A stretch of 64,000 bases of DNA from Bhargavaea cecembensis DSE10 (GCF_000348905.1 NZ_AOFT01000002.1:248001-312000); one strand, 5' to 3'. Shown: positions 52,845 to 61,477, counted from the first letter of the stretch. Notes: generated by a model not told the origin, from the sequence alone. Translations and numbers: made by a program.

Positions 52845-53276
52845 TCAAATGTCAAAGTCAATAAGGTTTTCGGCAATTTCGTTAAAGGAGTCTTCCGATT
52901 CCTCGAAATAGCCTTCCCAGGCTTCCTTCGCCCAGATTTCAATCCGGCTGGAAACACCCAGGACAACACAATCCTTCTCAAGGCCGGCATAGCTCAAAAG
53001 GTTCGCAGGTAAATTGACGCGTCCCTGCTTATCAAGTTCCACCTCGGTTGCCCCGGAGAAGAAGAAGCGGGTGAATGCGCGGGCATCTTTCTTGGTGACC
53101 GGCAAGGCTTTCAGCTTTTCCTCAAGCCGTTTCCACTCGTCCATGGTATAGGCGAACAGGCATTTATCCAATCCGCGGGTGACGACGAATCCGCCGTCCA
53201 GATCATCGCGGAACTTCGCCGGAATGATCAGCCGGCCCTTTGTATCAACCGTATGCTGATATTCGCCCATGAACAT
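52845..53276 (-). CDS. mraZ: Transcriptional regulator MraZ
   Basis: A 143-residue AbrB-like protein with two MraZ repeats: [20 protein letters not shown] in the first half and [18 protein letters not shown] in the second. It binds DNA at its own promoter and represses the dcw cluster in E. coli and other bacteria. It is the first gene of the cluster, and candidate operator repeats lie about 30-55 bp upstream. Confidence 0.97.
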   Translation of the reverse strand: MFMGEYQHTVDTKGRLIIPAKFRDDLDGGFVVTRGLDKCLFAYTMDEWKRLEEKLKALPVTKKDARAFTRFFFSGATEVELDKQGRVNLPANLLSYAGLEKDCVVLGVSSRIEIWAKEAWEGYFEESEDSFNEIAENLIDFDI

Positions 53277-53302
53277 GTGTCTTCACCCCACATCGTAAAC
53301 TT

Positions 53303-53332
53303 AATGTACCACATCCCCCCACTTTCCTCCAC
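53303..53332 (-). promoter_or_regulatory. Candidate MraZ operator
   Basis: On the minus strand three GTGG boxes occur at exact 10-bp steps (GTGGAGGAAA, GTGGGGGGAT, GTGGTACATT). MraZ proteins bind clusters of TGGG-type boxes at 10-bp spacing before mraZ. A possible -10 (TACATT, 53303-53308) overlaps the last box. The rest of the gap up to the bshC terminator shows no gene. Confidence 0.55.
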
Positions 53333-53542
53333 CCGTTTTTGCAAATCTCTTATATTACAATTTGGTAACGAAAACTGTGGATCCAGAAGGCCTGATTTTA
53401 CATCAGATTGACCGCCTTAACCCTTCTGATGCAGGGTGCCGACCAGGCAACCTGCCGGGCATCCCCACTCTGCAAATTTAATCCCTCTGCGCTTCTCCCC
53501 ATAAAAAGCAGTTTGTCCGTTCCGGGCGCCTTAATATACCGG

Positions 53543-53579
53543 AACAAACAAAAACACCGCCCTTACAGGAAGGCGGTGC
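53543..53579 (-). terminator. Terminator of bshC
   Basis: CACCGCC (53555-53561) pairs with GGCGGTG (53572-53578); on the minus strand TTTTTGTTTG follows. It is 20 bases past the bshC stop. Confidence 0.8.
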
Positions 53580-53599
53580 GAATCGGATCTTATGGATAT

Positions 53600-55216
53600 T
53601 CAGAGGCGGACGAGGTGGTGGTCCCCCGGCCGGCCGTCCATCCGTGCGGCAAGGTCGGAGATGAAGCCGGGCCCATATTCATTCATGAATTGGAATGGCG
53701 AGAACTTGCGCTCCTGGAAGCCGCCCTCCGGCAGCAGTTCCGCTTCAAGGCGGCTGTAGCGGCGGATCGCCGTCTCATGTTCGAGCAGGACAGATTCACG
53801 GATCTTCTCTTTCAGGTAGTTGAACTGGCGTTCATGGAAAGCGATATTTTTCTCAATCAGTTCCCGGACATTCCGGCCGCGCGATTCCAATGATGCCGAA
53901 AGTTCCCGGTAGCCGTCATTCAGCTGCTCTTCCATCCGGGCGATCCGGCCGGCCGCTTCGCGGTCGCTGACGCGGTCGATGAATGCCTGCTTTTCTTCTT
54001 CCGCCATGCCGGCCAGCACCTCTTCTTCGCTCAGTCCGGTCTCCGAGAGGAGGCTCGCCGTCAGACGGCTGATAAATGTCAGGGACTGGCGGGGAATAAT
54101 AACCGGCATCCTGATCCCCATTTCCCGGAACGCAGGGCGCAGCAGTGACCAGTAGGCGATTTCGCCGGGGCCACCGACGAACGTCAGCACCGGAATGGCC
54201 AAGTCCTGCATGACCGGCCTGGTCACGACATTATTGCTGAGCAGTTCCGGGCGGGTATGTGCAATCTCCGCCAGTTCGTCTTCCGAAAACGAGAAGCCTG
54301 CCTGGCTGTTGACGAATTTCCCATCCTCCCGTCTGAGCAGGAACCGCTCACCGGACTCCACGTAAAACAGATGGGCATCCTGCCCATCCGAACCTAGCGG
54401 GCGGTCGAACCCGTCACGGACGAAGCGCTCTTCCGTTTCCGCCACCCCTGCCGCAATGGCCGCGGAATTGCGGACCATGTTCTCAAAGTGAGGCGCCTCG
54501 AGCTGCCTGAGCGCAGGGTCGGCTGCATCCAGAAGCAGGAGCCCTTCTTCACTGAACAGCCGTGCCATGAGCGCAGCAAAAAAAGAGGTAAAGGTCGGGT
54601 TGCCTTCCAGACAGTCCAGTACCGTACCGATCAGGCTTTCGGTATGCGCCGTTTCCCCGTAGTCACGGAAAACACTGCGGATGTACGCTTCCATTTCTGC
54701 TGGGTCAAAGGCAGTTTCCGATGCCATGGTCTTGGCTCCGAAGGGCACCGGAAACTGCCTTTTCACCGGACGGTCATCAGAAATCGCATAAACGTGATTG
54801 ATTTCCAGGAGATCATGGTCCTCCCCGGCAATCCAGAAAATCGGAACTACAGGCGTGCCGAGTTCTGCACGGAGCCGGCGGGCTTCCGCAACGACAGACA
54901 GGGCCTTGTTTACCGAGTAAAGCGGACCGGTCAGGAGCCCGGCCTGCTGCCCCCCGACAACTGCCGGTGCCCCTTCTTCAAGCTCAAGCAGATGGGCTTC
55001 CGCCTCCTCGGAAAGCCCGGCTTTCCCCATGAACCCCCGGATGACCCGGCTTAGGCCGGCACGGTCGAAGGTGCGGGATTCCAGTTCCTTCAGTCTGGCC
55101 GCATAGCCCTCGGCATCAGGCGAGTAATCAAAATATGTATGGATAAAATCCGGGTCGTTGAAGTAGGCGTCCATGACTCTCCCCGCAGGCCGGATGTCCA
55201 GTCGTTCAAATTCCAT
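53600..55216 (-). CDS. bshC: Bacillithiol biosynthesis cysteine-adding enzyme BshC
   Basis: A 538-residue protein (B. subtilis YllA, 539 residues) that adds Cys to glucosaminyl-malate in the last step of bacillithiol synthesis. It has a Rossmann-like core with VGGQQAGLLTGPLYSVNKAL and FWIAGEDHDLLEINH, and a C-terminal coiled coil. I chose ATG 55214-55216 (MEFERLDI), with GGGG eight bases before; an ATG eight codons upstream has no such site. Confidence 0.93.
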   Translation of the reverse strand: MEFERLDIRPAGRVMDAYFNDPDFIHTYFDYSPDAEGYAARLKELESRTFDRAGLSRVIRGFMGKAGLSEEAEAHLLELEEGAPAVVGGQQAGLLTGPLYSVNKALSVVAEARRLRAELGTPVVPIFWIAGEDHDLLEINHVYAISDDRPVKRQFPVPFGAKTMASETAFDPAEMEAYIRSVFRDYGETAHTESLIGTVLDCLEGNPTFTSFFAALMARLFSEEGLLLLDAADPALRQLEAPHFENMVRNSAAIAAGVAETEERFVRDGFDRPLGSDGQDAHLFYVESGERFLLRREDGKFVNSQAGFSFSEDELAEIAHTRPELLSNNVVTRPVMQDLAIPVLTFVGGPGEIAYWSLLRPAFREMGIRMPVIIPRQSLTFISRLTASLLSETGLSEEEVLAGMAEEEKQAFIDRVSDREAAGRIARMEEQLNDGYRELSASLESRGRNVRELIEKNIAFHERQFNYLKEKIRESVLLEHETAIRRYSRLEAELLPEGGFQERKFSPFQFMNEYGPGFISDLAARMDGRPGDHHLVRL

Positions 55217-55252
55217 GTCGAAAACCCCATTTGTATTCATTAATCGAAACCG

Positions 55253-55261
55253 ATTATAGCA
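55253..55261 (-). promoter_or_regulatory. Extended -10 promoter of bshC
   Basis: TGCTATAAT on the minus strand is an extended -10 element, about 37 bases before the chosen bshC start. No clear -35 is seen. Confidence 0.6.
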
Positions 55262-55290
55262 TTCCCACCCTGCCGAATGAAAAATTCAGC

Positions 55291-55683
55291 TCAGCCACCC
55301 GTATAATCGGCAATCATGACCCCGGAGCCGACAATAAATGCGGCAAGGTAGGCTGCCGACAGGATCAGAAACAGCAGTCGCCAGATTTTCCGCAGAAGCG
55401 GGCCGATCTCCAGATCATGCCCGGTCTTGCGTTCCCTGTAGGTCATGTAAAGCGCGAACAAGATCACTGCAATGGCCAGGTAAAATCCTGTGCGGTAACC
55501 GGTAAATGCCGCCAGGACTGCCGGCACAGCCGGCAGAAGCAGAAAGGTCGTGAAATCCGCCGCCCTGCTGAACCCCTTTGACGGATCCTTATATAAGCGG
55601 GTGAAGAAGATGAACAGAATCAAAAGAGCGACAGCCGGGAAAGCGATCAGAAACCCCGCTGCCGAATAAAAGAAGTCAGCCAA
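55291..55683 (-). CDS. DUF3397 family membrane protein
   Basis: A 130-residue protein with about four hydrophobic helices and a charged loop (YRERKTGHDLEI). It resembles the DUF3397 proteins found beside bshC and panE in Bacillales; no function is known to me. The start is TTG 55681-55683 with AAGGAGG upstream; the longer frame would include panE sequence in another frame. It overlaps panE by 8 bp. Confidence 0.75.
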   Translation of the reverse strand: MADFFYSAAGFLIAFPAVALLILFIFFTRLYKDPSKGFSRAADFTTFLLLPAVPAVLAAFTGYRTGFYLAIAVILFALYMTYRERKTGHDLEIGPLLRKIWRLLFLILSAAYLAAFIVGSGVMIADYTGG

Positions 55684-56581
55684 GCCGGTCCCCCCTCCTT
55701 TCCATTGAGCAGACGAGGTCATGCAGCGCCGCCAATGTCGGAAGGGAGGCACGGCGCTCCCGGGCTAGGGAAATGACGCCACCCATGATAGCGCCTGCTT
55801 CCGTCCGTTTCCCTTCAAGGAGATCGGCCAGCATCGACGAGGTGTTTTCAGCTGTTTTCCGGCAGAGCGCCAGCACCTCGTCCAGCGTGACTTCGTCTGC
55901 CGTTTCCGGAAATGCTGCAGCAAGTTCCGCATGAAGCCTTCCGAGTAGCGCACCGAGGTTGGGGTCTTCCGCAAGCATCCCGTTCCTGACACCGGCAACC
56001 GCCGTGACCGGGTTGATCATGCAATTTTTCAAGGCCTTTTTCAGGAGAAGCCACTCCGGCTCTTCATTGGAGCGGACAACGGGGAAAGACGGGGAGTCGG
56101 CGCCCAGAAGCGGGATAAACGGGCGGAAGTCATCCGAAACAGGTGCAATCCGGAGCGGACCGGTCCCGGTGTGCTCGACCGACCGGAGACCGGTTTTCCG
56201 TGCGCCGTGCTCGATTGTCCCGAACGCAACCGGCCTGTCCCGGAAACGGGAAGCCAATGACAGATGCGCCACTCCGTTCTGAACAAACAATAGCGGTGCG
56301 TCCCCCGGTTTTCCGTCCAGTGCCGCAAGAAACTCATTCAAGTCATACGACTTCATGGCCAAGATGGTCAATCCGCCATTTCGGGCCTCCCCGGGGATTG
56401 ATGTCGCACCGACCCTGAAGACCTTCTCCTCCCGGCCGGCCGAAAGCAAGATGCCTTCATCCAGGATGGCAGCCGCCTGTTCCGCGGTTCTCGTAATCAT
56501 CCGGACATCAAGCCCGGCCTCGGCCAGGCGGGCTCCTACCAGCAACCCGACCGCTCCGGCTCCAGCTACATGGATCCTCAT
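55676..56581 (-). CDS. panE: 2-dehydropantoate 2-reductase
   Basis: A 301-residue NADPH-dependent ketopantoate reductase (the YlbQ type next to the dcw cluster). The N-terminal Rossmann motif is VAGAGAVGLLVGARL, and the helical domain has the catalytic Lys/Asn stretch LKNCMINPVTAVAGVRNG. It makes pantoate for CoA synthesis. ATG 56579-56581 has AAGGAG upstream; a longer frame is rejected. Confidence 0.9.
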   Translation of the reverse strand: MRIHVAGAGAVGLLVGARLAEAGLDVRMITRTAEQAAAILDEGILLSAGREEKVFRVGATSIPGEARNGGLTILAMKSYDLNEFLAALDGKPGDAPLLFVQNGVAHLSLASRFRDRPVAFGTIEHGARKTGLRSVEHTGTGPLRIAPVSDDFRPFIPLLGADSPSFPVVRSNEEPEWLLLKKALKNCMINPVTAVAGVRNGMLAEDPNLGALLGRLHAELAAAFPETADEVTLDEVLALCRKTAENTSSMLADLLEGKRTEAGAIMGGVISLARERRASLPTLAALHDLVCSMERRGDRLG

Positions 56582-56602
56582 CGCCAATCTCCTTCCCCCA
56601 AT

Positions 56603-56632
56603 GAAAAGGCCCGCCGGAAGGGCAGGCCTTGT
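56603..56632 (-). terminator. Terminator of the acyl-CoA carboxylase operon
   Basis: GGCCTGCC pairs with GGCGGGCC (one G-U pair), followed by TTTTC on the minus strand, about 10 bases after the carboxylase stop. Confidence 0.7.
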
Positions 56633-56642
56633 TGCAGTACTA

Positions 56643-58184
56643 TTATACCGGATTGACCGGGTGCTTGCGAAGAGGGTGTGCGACTTCTTTCGTGGAATAG
56701 ATCGCGAACCGGGCAGCCAGCTCCGAACGGAGATTGTCCGGCGAGACGATATCATCGATGATCATCTCGGAAGCCAGCTTATAGATGTCAATCTGCTCAC
56801 GGTACTCCTCTCGCTTTTCCTGGATAAATTGAACCCGCTCTTTCGGATCCTCGATCGCCTGGATCTTGTTTGAATAGACGGCGTTGACCGCGGCTTCAGG
56901 ACCCATGACCGCAATTTGTGCGGACGGAAGCGCGATGCAGGCATCCGGCTCGAATGCAGGGCCTGCCATCGCATACAGACCGGCGCCATACGCCTTTCTG
57001 ACGATGACGGAAATCTTCGGCACCGTCGCTGAACTCATCGCGGAAATGAGCTTGGCGCCATGACGGATGATGCCTGCCCGCTCAACCTTTGTTCCGATCA
57101 TGAAGCCCGGCACGTCAGCGAGGAACAGGAGCGGAATCGAGAATGCGTCACAGAGCGAGATGAATTTCGCTCCCTTGTCGGCCGAGTCGACGAAGAGCAC
57201 GCCGCCCTTTACTTTCGGCTGGTTGGCGATGATGCCGACAGGGCGTCCCTCGATGCGCGCAAGCCCGGTGATCAGCTCGGGCGCGAACAGCTTCTTGATC
57301 TCGAAAAAGCTGCCTTCATCGATCAGTCTGCCGATGGCCTCATACATATCAAACGGTGCGTTCTGGTTTTTGGGGATGATTTCCCCGAGAGACCTGCCTT
57401 CGGATACAGGAACAGGTGATTTGATTTCCGGCTTTTCCGCGAAGTTGGACGGGAAAAAGTCCAGGTAGGCTTTCGCGGCTTCGATCGCTTCCTGCTCATC
57501 CGCGGCAAGCCAGTCCCCGCATCCGCTGACCGTGCAGTGCATGCGGGCCCCGCCCATCTCCTCCAGCGACACCTTTTCCCCGATCACTTCCGCAGCCATC
57601 CTCGGGGAGCCGAGATACATCGAAGCATTTCCGTCCACCATGATGACGATGTCACAGAACGCCGGGATATAGGCCCCGCCTGCTGCGGACGGCCCGAACA
57701 AAAGGCAGACCTGCGGGATGACACCGGAAAGGCGCACCTGATTGTGGAAGATCCGGCCTGCCCCCCTGCGGTTCGGGAACATGTCCAGCTGATCGGTGAT
57801 CCGCGCACCCGCCGAGTCGACGAGGTAAAGCAGCGGGACTTTCAGCTGTTCCGCCGTTTCTTGGATGCGGATGATTTTTTCAACCGTCCGTGCCCCCCAG
57901 GAACCGGCCTTCACGGTCGAGTCATTGGCCATGACACAAACGGTCTTCCCCCCGACCTTGCCTGTGGCCGTCACGACTCCGTCGGCCGGCAGATCGCCGG
58001 CCTCAACGTTCGCAAACCGGGCATCTTCCGTATACTCCCCATCGTCAAACAACAGCTCAAGCCGGTCCCTCACAAAGAGTTTGCCCTGCTCCTTCAGCTT
58101 TTCATGATACTTCGGGTGTCCTCCGGCGAAAATCTGTTCCAGGGACTTTTCAAGACGTTCAGTTTCATTTGTTTGTACTGTCAT
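56643..58184 (-). CDS. Biotin-dependent acyl-CoA carboxylase, carboxyltransferase (beta) subunit
   Basis: A 513-residue carboxyltransferase of the propionyl-/methylcrotonyl-CoA carboxylase beta family. Acyl-CoA site elements include VVTATGKVGGKTVCVMANDS, GPSAAGGAYIPAF in the first half and FADVPGFMIGTKVERAGIIRHGAKL in the second. With the biotin carboxylase and carrier encoded just upstream it should carboxylate a short or branched acyl-CoA. The exact substrate (propionyl, methylcrotonyl or acetyl) is not decided by sequence alone. It resembles YngE/YqjD of B. subtilis. Confidence 0.93.
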   Translation of the reverse strand: MTVQTNETERLEKSLEQIFAGGHPKYHEKLKEQGKLFVRDRLELLFDDGEYTEDARFANVEAGDLPADGVVTATGKVGGKTVCVMANDSTVKAGSWGARTVEKIIRIQETAEQLKVPLLYLVDSAGARITDQLDMFPNRRGAGRIFHNQVRLSGVIPQVCLLFGPSAAGGAYIPAFCDIVIMVDGNASMYLGSPRMAAEVIGEKVSLEEMGGARMHCTVSGCGDWLAADEQEAIEAAKAYLDFFPSNFAEKPEIKSPVPVSEGRSLGEIIPKNQNAPFDMYEAIGRLIDEGSFFEIKKLFAPELITGLARIEGRPVGIIANQPKVKGGVLFVDSADKGAKFISLCDAFSIPLLFLADVPGFMIGTKVERAGIIRHGAKLISAMSSATVPKISVIVRKAYGAGLYAMAGPAFEPDACIALPSAQIAVMGPEAAVNAVYSNKIQAIEDPKERVQFIQEKREEYREQIDIYKLASEMIIDDIVSPDNLRSELAARFAIYSTKEVAHPLRKHPVNPV

Positions 58185-58219
58185 TCCACTTCCCCCTCCC
58201 TTTGCTTCGCGGCTGCCGA

Positions 58220-58432
58220 TTATTCGAATGTGAGGATGGTATCCCCTTCATTGATGAAATCTCCGATGTTGACACGAACTTCCTTTACTTTGCCGCCCTT
58301 TTCGGCTTCGACCGGGATCTCCATCTTCATCGATTCGAGTACGACGACCGTCTGTCCTGCCGTCACTTCATCCCCCGCATTTACATCAACGGTGAAAACC
58401 GTGCCTGCCATTGTCGATTTCAGTTCATTCAT
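58220..58432 (-). CDS. Biotin carboxyl carrier protein (YngHB-type)
   Basis: A 70-residue single-domain carrier. The biotinyl Lys is in the ESMKMEIPV motif near residue 35, with Gly-rich strands on both sides. It is the small free-standing type found in B. subtilis yngHB, not the longer AccB of fatty acid synthesis. ATG 58430-58432 has AAGGAGG. It lies 1 bp after the biotin carboxylase. Confidence 0.93.
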   Translation of the reverse strand: MNELKSTMAGTVFTVDVNAGDEVTAGQTVVVLESMKMEIPVEAEKGGKVKEVRVNIGDFINEGDTILTFE

Positions 58433-58433
58433 C

Positions 58434-59789
58434 TTAAACTTCCTCCTTTTTCTTGGCCTGCCATCCTGCAAGCACCTGGGTTGTATAGTTGCCTTCCGCA
58501 AATTCTTCGGACCCGGCAAAAGATGCGAAAAGCGGGATGTTCGTCCGGACACCCGCGGCATGCGCCTCGCCGAAAAATTGCTCCGACCGGCGGATCGCTT
58601 CTTCACGCGAACTGCCGCTGATGATCACCTTTGCAATCATCGGGTCATAGAACGGCGTGACCGTATCGCCCTCCGTGTATCCGCGGTCGATCCGGACGCC
58701 CTCTCCTTCCGGCAGGGCAAGCTGTGTGATCTTGCCGGGGGACGGAAGAAACTTTTCCGGATCCTCCGCGTAAATCCGGTATTCAATCGCATGTCCGGAA
58801 GAAGTGATGCTATCCTGAACCTTCACAGGAAGCTCCTCTCCTGAAGCGACCCTGATCTGCCATTCCACCAGGTCAAATCCGGTTACGGCTTCCGTCACCG
58901 GGTGTTCCACCTGAAGCCGGGTGTTCATCTCAAGAAAGTAAAACTCGTGGTCCGGTCCGACAATGAACTCGACCGTTCCGGCATTTGTATAGCCCACTGC
59001 TTTACCCGCCTCCACCGCTGCCTGGAGCATCCGTTCTTTCGCTTCCTCGGGGAACCCGGGTGATGGAGATTCTTCGATCACTTTTTGGTTACGGCGCTGA
59101 ACAGAGCAGTTGCGTTCAAACAGATGAACGACATTCCCATGGCTGTCTCCGAAAATCTGGACTTCGATATGCCGGGCTTCATCGATGAATTTCTCGATGA
59201 ACACCCGGTCATCCCCGAAATAGGACATGGCGCGCTTTTTGACCCCTTCGAAATTTCGACTGAGCGCTTGCTCACTTTCACAGCGCACCATGCCGATTCC
59301 GCCGCCTCCCGCACTCGCTTTCATCATGACCGGATAGCCGATGTCACCGGCCGCGCGAATCGCTTCTTCCAGCGTCGCCACGCCTTCCTCCGTTCCCGGC
59401 ACAACCGGAACTCCGGCTTTGATCATGGCGCGTCTGGCTTCGATCTTGTCCCCCATCTTCTCGATCACATCAGCCGAAGGACCGATAAAGGCCAGGCCTG
59501 CTTCCTGGACTTTCCGTGCAAATGACGCATTTTCCGAAAGAAGCCCGTAACCGGGGTGGATGGCATCCGCCCCTTCACGCTTGGCGAGATCGATGATTTC
59601 GTCGCCCTTCAGATAAGACTGGGGAACGGGACCTGGCCCGATTTCAAACGATTCATCTGCTTCTTTTACAAATGGCAGCCCTGCGTCTGCCTCCGAATGG
59701 ACAGCAATGGTGCGGATGCCGAGCTCCCGGCAGGTCCTGATGATTCGTGACGCGATTTCCCCCCGGTTCGCGATGAGAATCTTTTCCAT
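58434..59789 (-). CDS. Biotin carboxylase subunit (YngH-type)
   Basis: A 451-residue ATP-grasp enzyme that carboxylates biotin on the carrier. It starts MEKILIANRGEIASRIIRT and has GGGGIGM in the ATP loop (MKASAGGGGIGMVR), the Lys-rich KVIEESPSPG and EMNTRLQVEHPVTE, all near their usual places. A second AccC for fatty acid synthesis is expected elsewhere. It is the first gene of a three-gene operon with a cre site at its promoter. Confidence 0.94.
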   Translation of the reverse strand: MEKILIANRGEIASRIIRTCRELGIRTIAVHSEADAGLPFVKEADESFEIGPGPVPQSYLKGDEIIDLAKREGADAIHPGYGLLSENASFARKVQEAGLAFIGPSADVIEKMGDKIEARRAMIKAGVPVVPGTEEGVATLEEAIRAAGDIGYPVMMKASAGGGGIGMVRCESEQALSRNFEGVKKRAMSYFGDDRVFIEKFIDEARHIEVQIFGDSHGNVVHLFERNCSVQRRNQKVIEESPSPGFPEEAKERMLQAAVEAGKAVGYTNAGTVEFIVGPDHEFYFLEMNTRLQVEHPVTEAVTGFDLVEWQIRVASGEELPVKVQDSITSSGHAIEYRIYAEDPEKFLPSPGKITQLALPEGEGVRIDRGYTEGDTVTPFYDPMIAKVIISGSSREEAIRRSEQFFGEAHAAGVRTNIPLFASFAGSEEFAEGNYTTQVLAGWQAKKKEEV

Positions 59790-59841
59790 GAGGATCCCCC
59801 CTATTGAATTGACAAACTATTTAAAACCCCTTCAATATCAG

Positions 59842-59874
59842 TCTATATGAAAGCTGAAACCGTTTTCAAGTCAA
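59842..59874 (-). promoter_or_regulatory. Promoter with CcpA cre site before the acyl-CoA carboxylase operon
   Basis: TGAAAACGGTTTCA (59855-59868 on the minus strand) fits the cre consensus TGWAANCGNTNWCA at every fixed base. It overlaps the likely promoter: TTGAAA (59864-59869) with TATAGA (59842-59847) at 16 bp, or TTGACT (59869-59874) with TCATAT at 18 bp. Binding of CcpA here would repress the operon when glucose is high. Confidence 0.7.
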
Positions 59875-59888
59875 ACCGGAAAAACTGT

Positions 59889-59922
59889 CAAAAAGAAAAG
59901 CAGAACCGACACGCGGTCCTGC
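59889..59922 (-). terminator. Terminator of the RsfA-like gene
   Basis: GCAGAACCG (59900-59908) pairs with CGGTCCTGC (59914-59922), one G-U pair, and TTTTCTTTTT follows on the minus strand directly after the stop codon. Confidence 0.85.
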
Positions 59923-59924
59923 CG

Positions 59925-60311
59925 TCAGCTTTCCTGTTTTTCGATGAAAGCCACTCCTTTTGAAAGCCATGCTAGAAGCCTGTGATGCTCGCGGGCGAGC
60001 GCTTCATGCTCTTTTTTCAGCCGCATATAGGATTCGGATAATTCATCGAACCCGCTCATCGCCTGTTTCAGGTGGGACTTCAGATGATGCTCGGGCTTTT
60101 TCTGGGCGGCCTCAAGCTCGGCCGAATGAATCTTGCGCAGCGTCTTGTTCCACCTGAATCCGCAAGCCTGTTTGGTACGTCCCAGCTTCTCGGCCGCATC
60201 CGCAAATGCACCCAGCTGCGTTCCGCCATTTTTCACTGCTTCGATCACCGTATCGGCGAGGATGCGGTCATCTTCCGGTGTCCACCGGTCTTTTCTTGTA
60301 TTTTCCTTCAC
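59925..60311 (-). CDS. RsfA-family transcriptional regulator (YlbO-like)
   Basis: A 128-residue protein with an N-terminal Myb/SANT-like DNA-binding domain (RWTPEDDRILADTVIEAVKN, then LGRTKQACGFRWNKTLR) and a C-terminal helix rich in Glu/Leu (SGFDELSESYMRLKKEHEAL) likely to form a coiled coil. In B. subtilis RsfA tunes SigF-dependent genes in the forespore, and YlbO sits beside rpmF. I chose GTG 60309-60311 with GGGGGTGG upstream; ORF extension upstream is possible. Confidence 0.8.
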   Translation of the reverse strand: MKENTRKDRWTPEDDRILADTVIEAVKNGGTQLGAFADAAEKLGRTKQACGFRWNKTLRKIHSAELEAAQKKPEHHLKSHLKQAMSGFDELSESYMRLKKEHEALAREHHRLLAWLSKGVAFIEKQES

Positions 60312-60363
60312 CTCTACCACCCCCGTTTGGGAAACTATATGCGGTGGAGTAAAGAAATAGACT

Positions 60364-61125
60364 TCATTTTTTCTTGTTGAGGAAACGGTCGACCGCTTCA
60401 TGATGGACATCGGCTGCCCACAGCTTGGCGCATAAGGCGACTTCCTCCCGGACCTGCTCCCGCAGGCCTGCGGCAAGGAGGCGCCGGACGGCTGCCTGCT
60501 TGTAGGCGCGGTGGACCGATGGGTGGACGCGCTCCATCGGGTCAGTGAAGCGGTCGAGCGCCCCGAATTTATCCCCCGCGAACAGTTCGGTCACCCATCC
60601 GTATTCAAGCAATTCCCGGGCTTCCTTCGGCGTGGCTTCCGTCAGCATCCTGAGCGCCGTGTCGTGCCTCCCTGACTTGAGCAGCAGATGGGAAGCCCCG
60701 CCCCACCCGGTCGTGATCGCAAGTGTCCCCTGGATAAATCCGCACTTCACGTCTTCACGGACAAGCCTGAAATCACAGGCGGTGGCAATCTCGCAGCCGC
60801 CTCCGACGGCATGTCCGTCAATCAGCGCGATGACCGGAACGGGCAACATAGCCATCCGGAGCAGGATATCCGCCATTTTGCCGAGCATCGGCGCAGCATC
60901 CTCCTCTGTGCGGAGCTTATGGAATTCCGACAGGTCCCCACCCGAACAAAAGGCCGATTGCCCCTCACCCGTAATGACGAAATACCGGAGAGACCCATCT
61001 TCCCCGGCTGCCTCAACCGCTGCCGACAGGCCATCCATCACCTCTTCATTGATCGCATTGCGCTTTTCCTGGCGGTCGATCGTGAAGACCGCTCCGCTTC
61101 CCCTTTTCTCAAACCTGTAAGCCAT
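60364..61125 (-). CDS. Enoyl-CoA hydratase/isomerase family protein
   Basis: A 253-residue crotonase-fold protein. CoA-binding EKRNAINEEVMDGL is near residue 20, the oxyanion hole motif SGGDLSEFH near 62, and HAVGGGCEIATACDFRL near 105. The two catalytic Glu of true hydratases are not evident: the region usually PExxLG reads QGTLAITTGWGG. A GWGG-type motif is seen in some acyl-CoA decarboxylases of the fold, so the reaction is uncertain. It starts at ATG with GAAGGAGG. It sits between rpmF and the RsfA-like gene. Confidence 0.88.
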   Translation of the reverse strand: MAYRFEKRGSGAVFTIDRQEKRNAINEEVMDGLSAAVEAAGEDGSLRYFVITGEGQSAFCSGGDLSEFHKLRTEEDAAPMLGKMADILLRMAMLPVPVIALIDGHAVGGGCEIATACDFRLVREDVKCGFIQGTLAITTGWGGASHLLLKSGRHDTALRMLTEATPKEARELLEYGWVTELFAGDKFGALDRFTDPMERVHPSVHRAYKQAAVRRLLAAGLREQVREEVALCAKLWAADVHHEAVDRFLNKKK

Positions 61126-61237
61126 TCCCGAATCCTCCTTCAGTTGCTTGCTTTCTTAACCCTACCATTCCGCCGGTCCTCCGGCATATCTTCTTGCCGA
61201 CCAAGCAGATTTCTGCTCTGATCCGTTTTTTCCGCAC

Positions 61238-61265
61238 AAAAAAAGACCGGAATCGGATTCCGGCC
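61238..61265 (-). terminator. Terminator of the yceD-rpmF operon
   Basis: CCGGAAT (61247-61253) pairs with ATTCCGG (61257-61263); TTTTTTT follows on the minus strand, 17 bases after the rpmF stop. Confidence 0.88.
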
Positions 61266-61282
61266 GTCGCGCTCGTCTCTGA

Positions 61283-61456
61283 TTACTCGGAAACGACTTG
61301 TTTACCTTTGTATTCACCGCAACTCTTGCAAACACGGTGAGCGAGTTTCATCTCGCCGCAGTTATCGCAAGCGACCATGCCTGGCACTTGGAGCTTGAAA
61401 TGCGTGCGGCGTTGACGCTTTGCAGTTTTGGAAGTTCTTCTCTTAGGTACTGCCAT
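61283..61456 (-). CDS. rpmF: 50S ribosomal protein L32, zinc-binding form
   Basis: A 57-residue ribosomal protein starting [19 protein letters not shown]. Two CxxC pairs (CDNCG and CKSCG) form the zinc ribbon of the C+ type. AAGGAGG lies before ATG 61454-61456; an ATG three codons earlier is too close to that site. It follows yceD as in most bacteria. Confidence 0.97.
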   Translation of the reverse strand: MAVPKRRTSKTAKRQRRTHFKLQVPGMVACDNCGEMKLAHRVCKSCGEYKGKQVVSE

Positions 61457-61477
61457 GCGGGGCACCTCCTTACGGTT

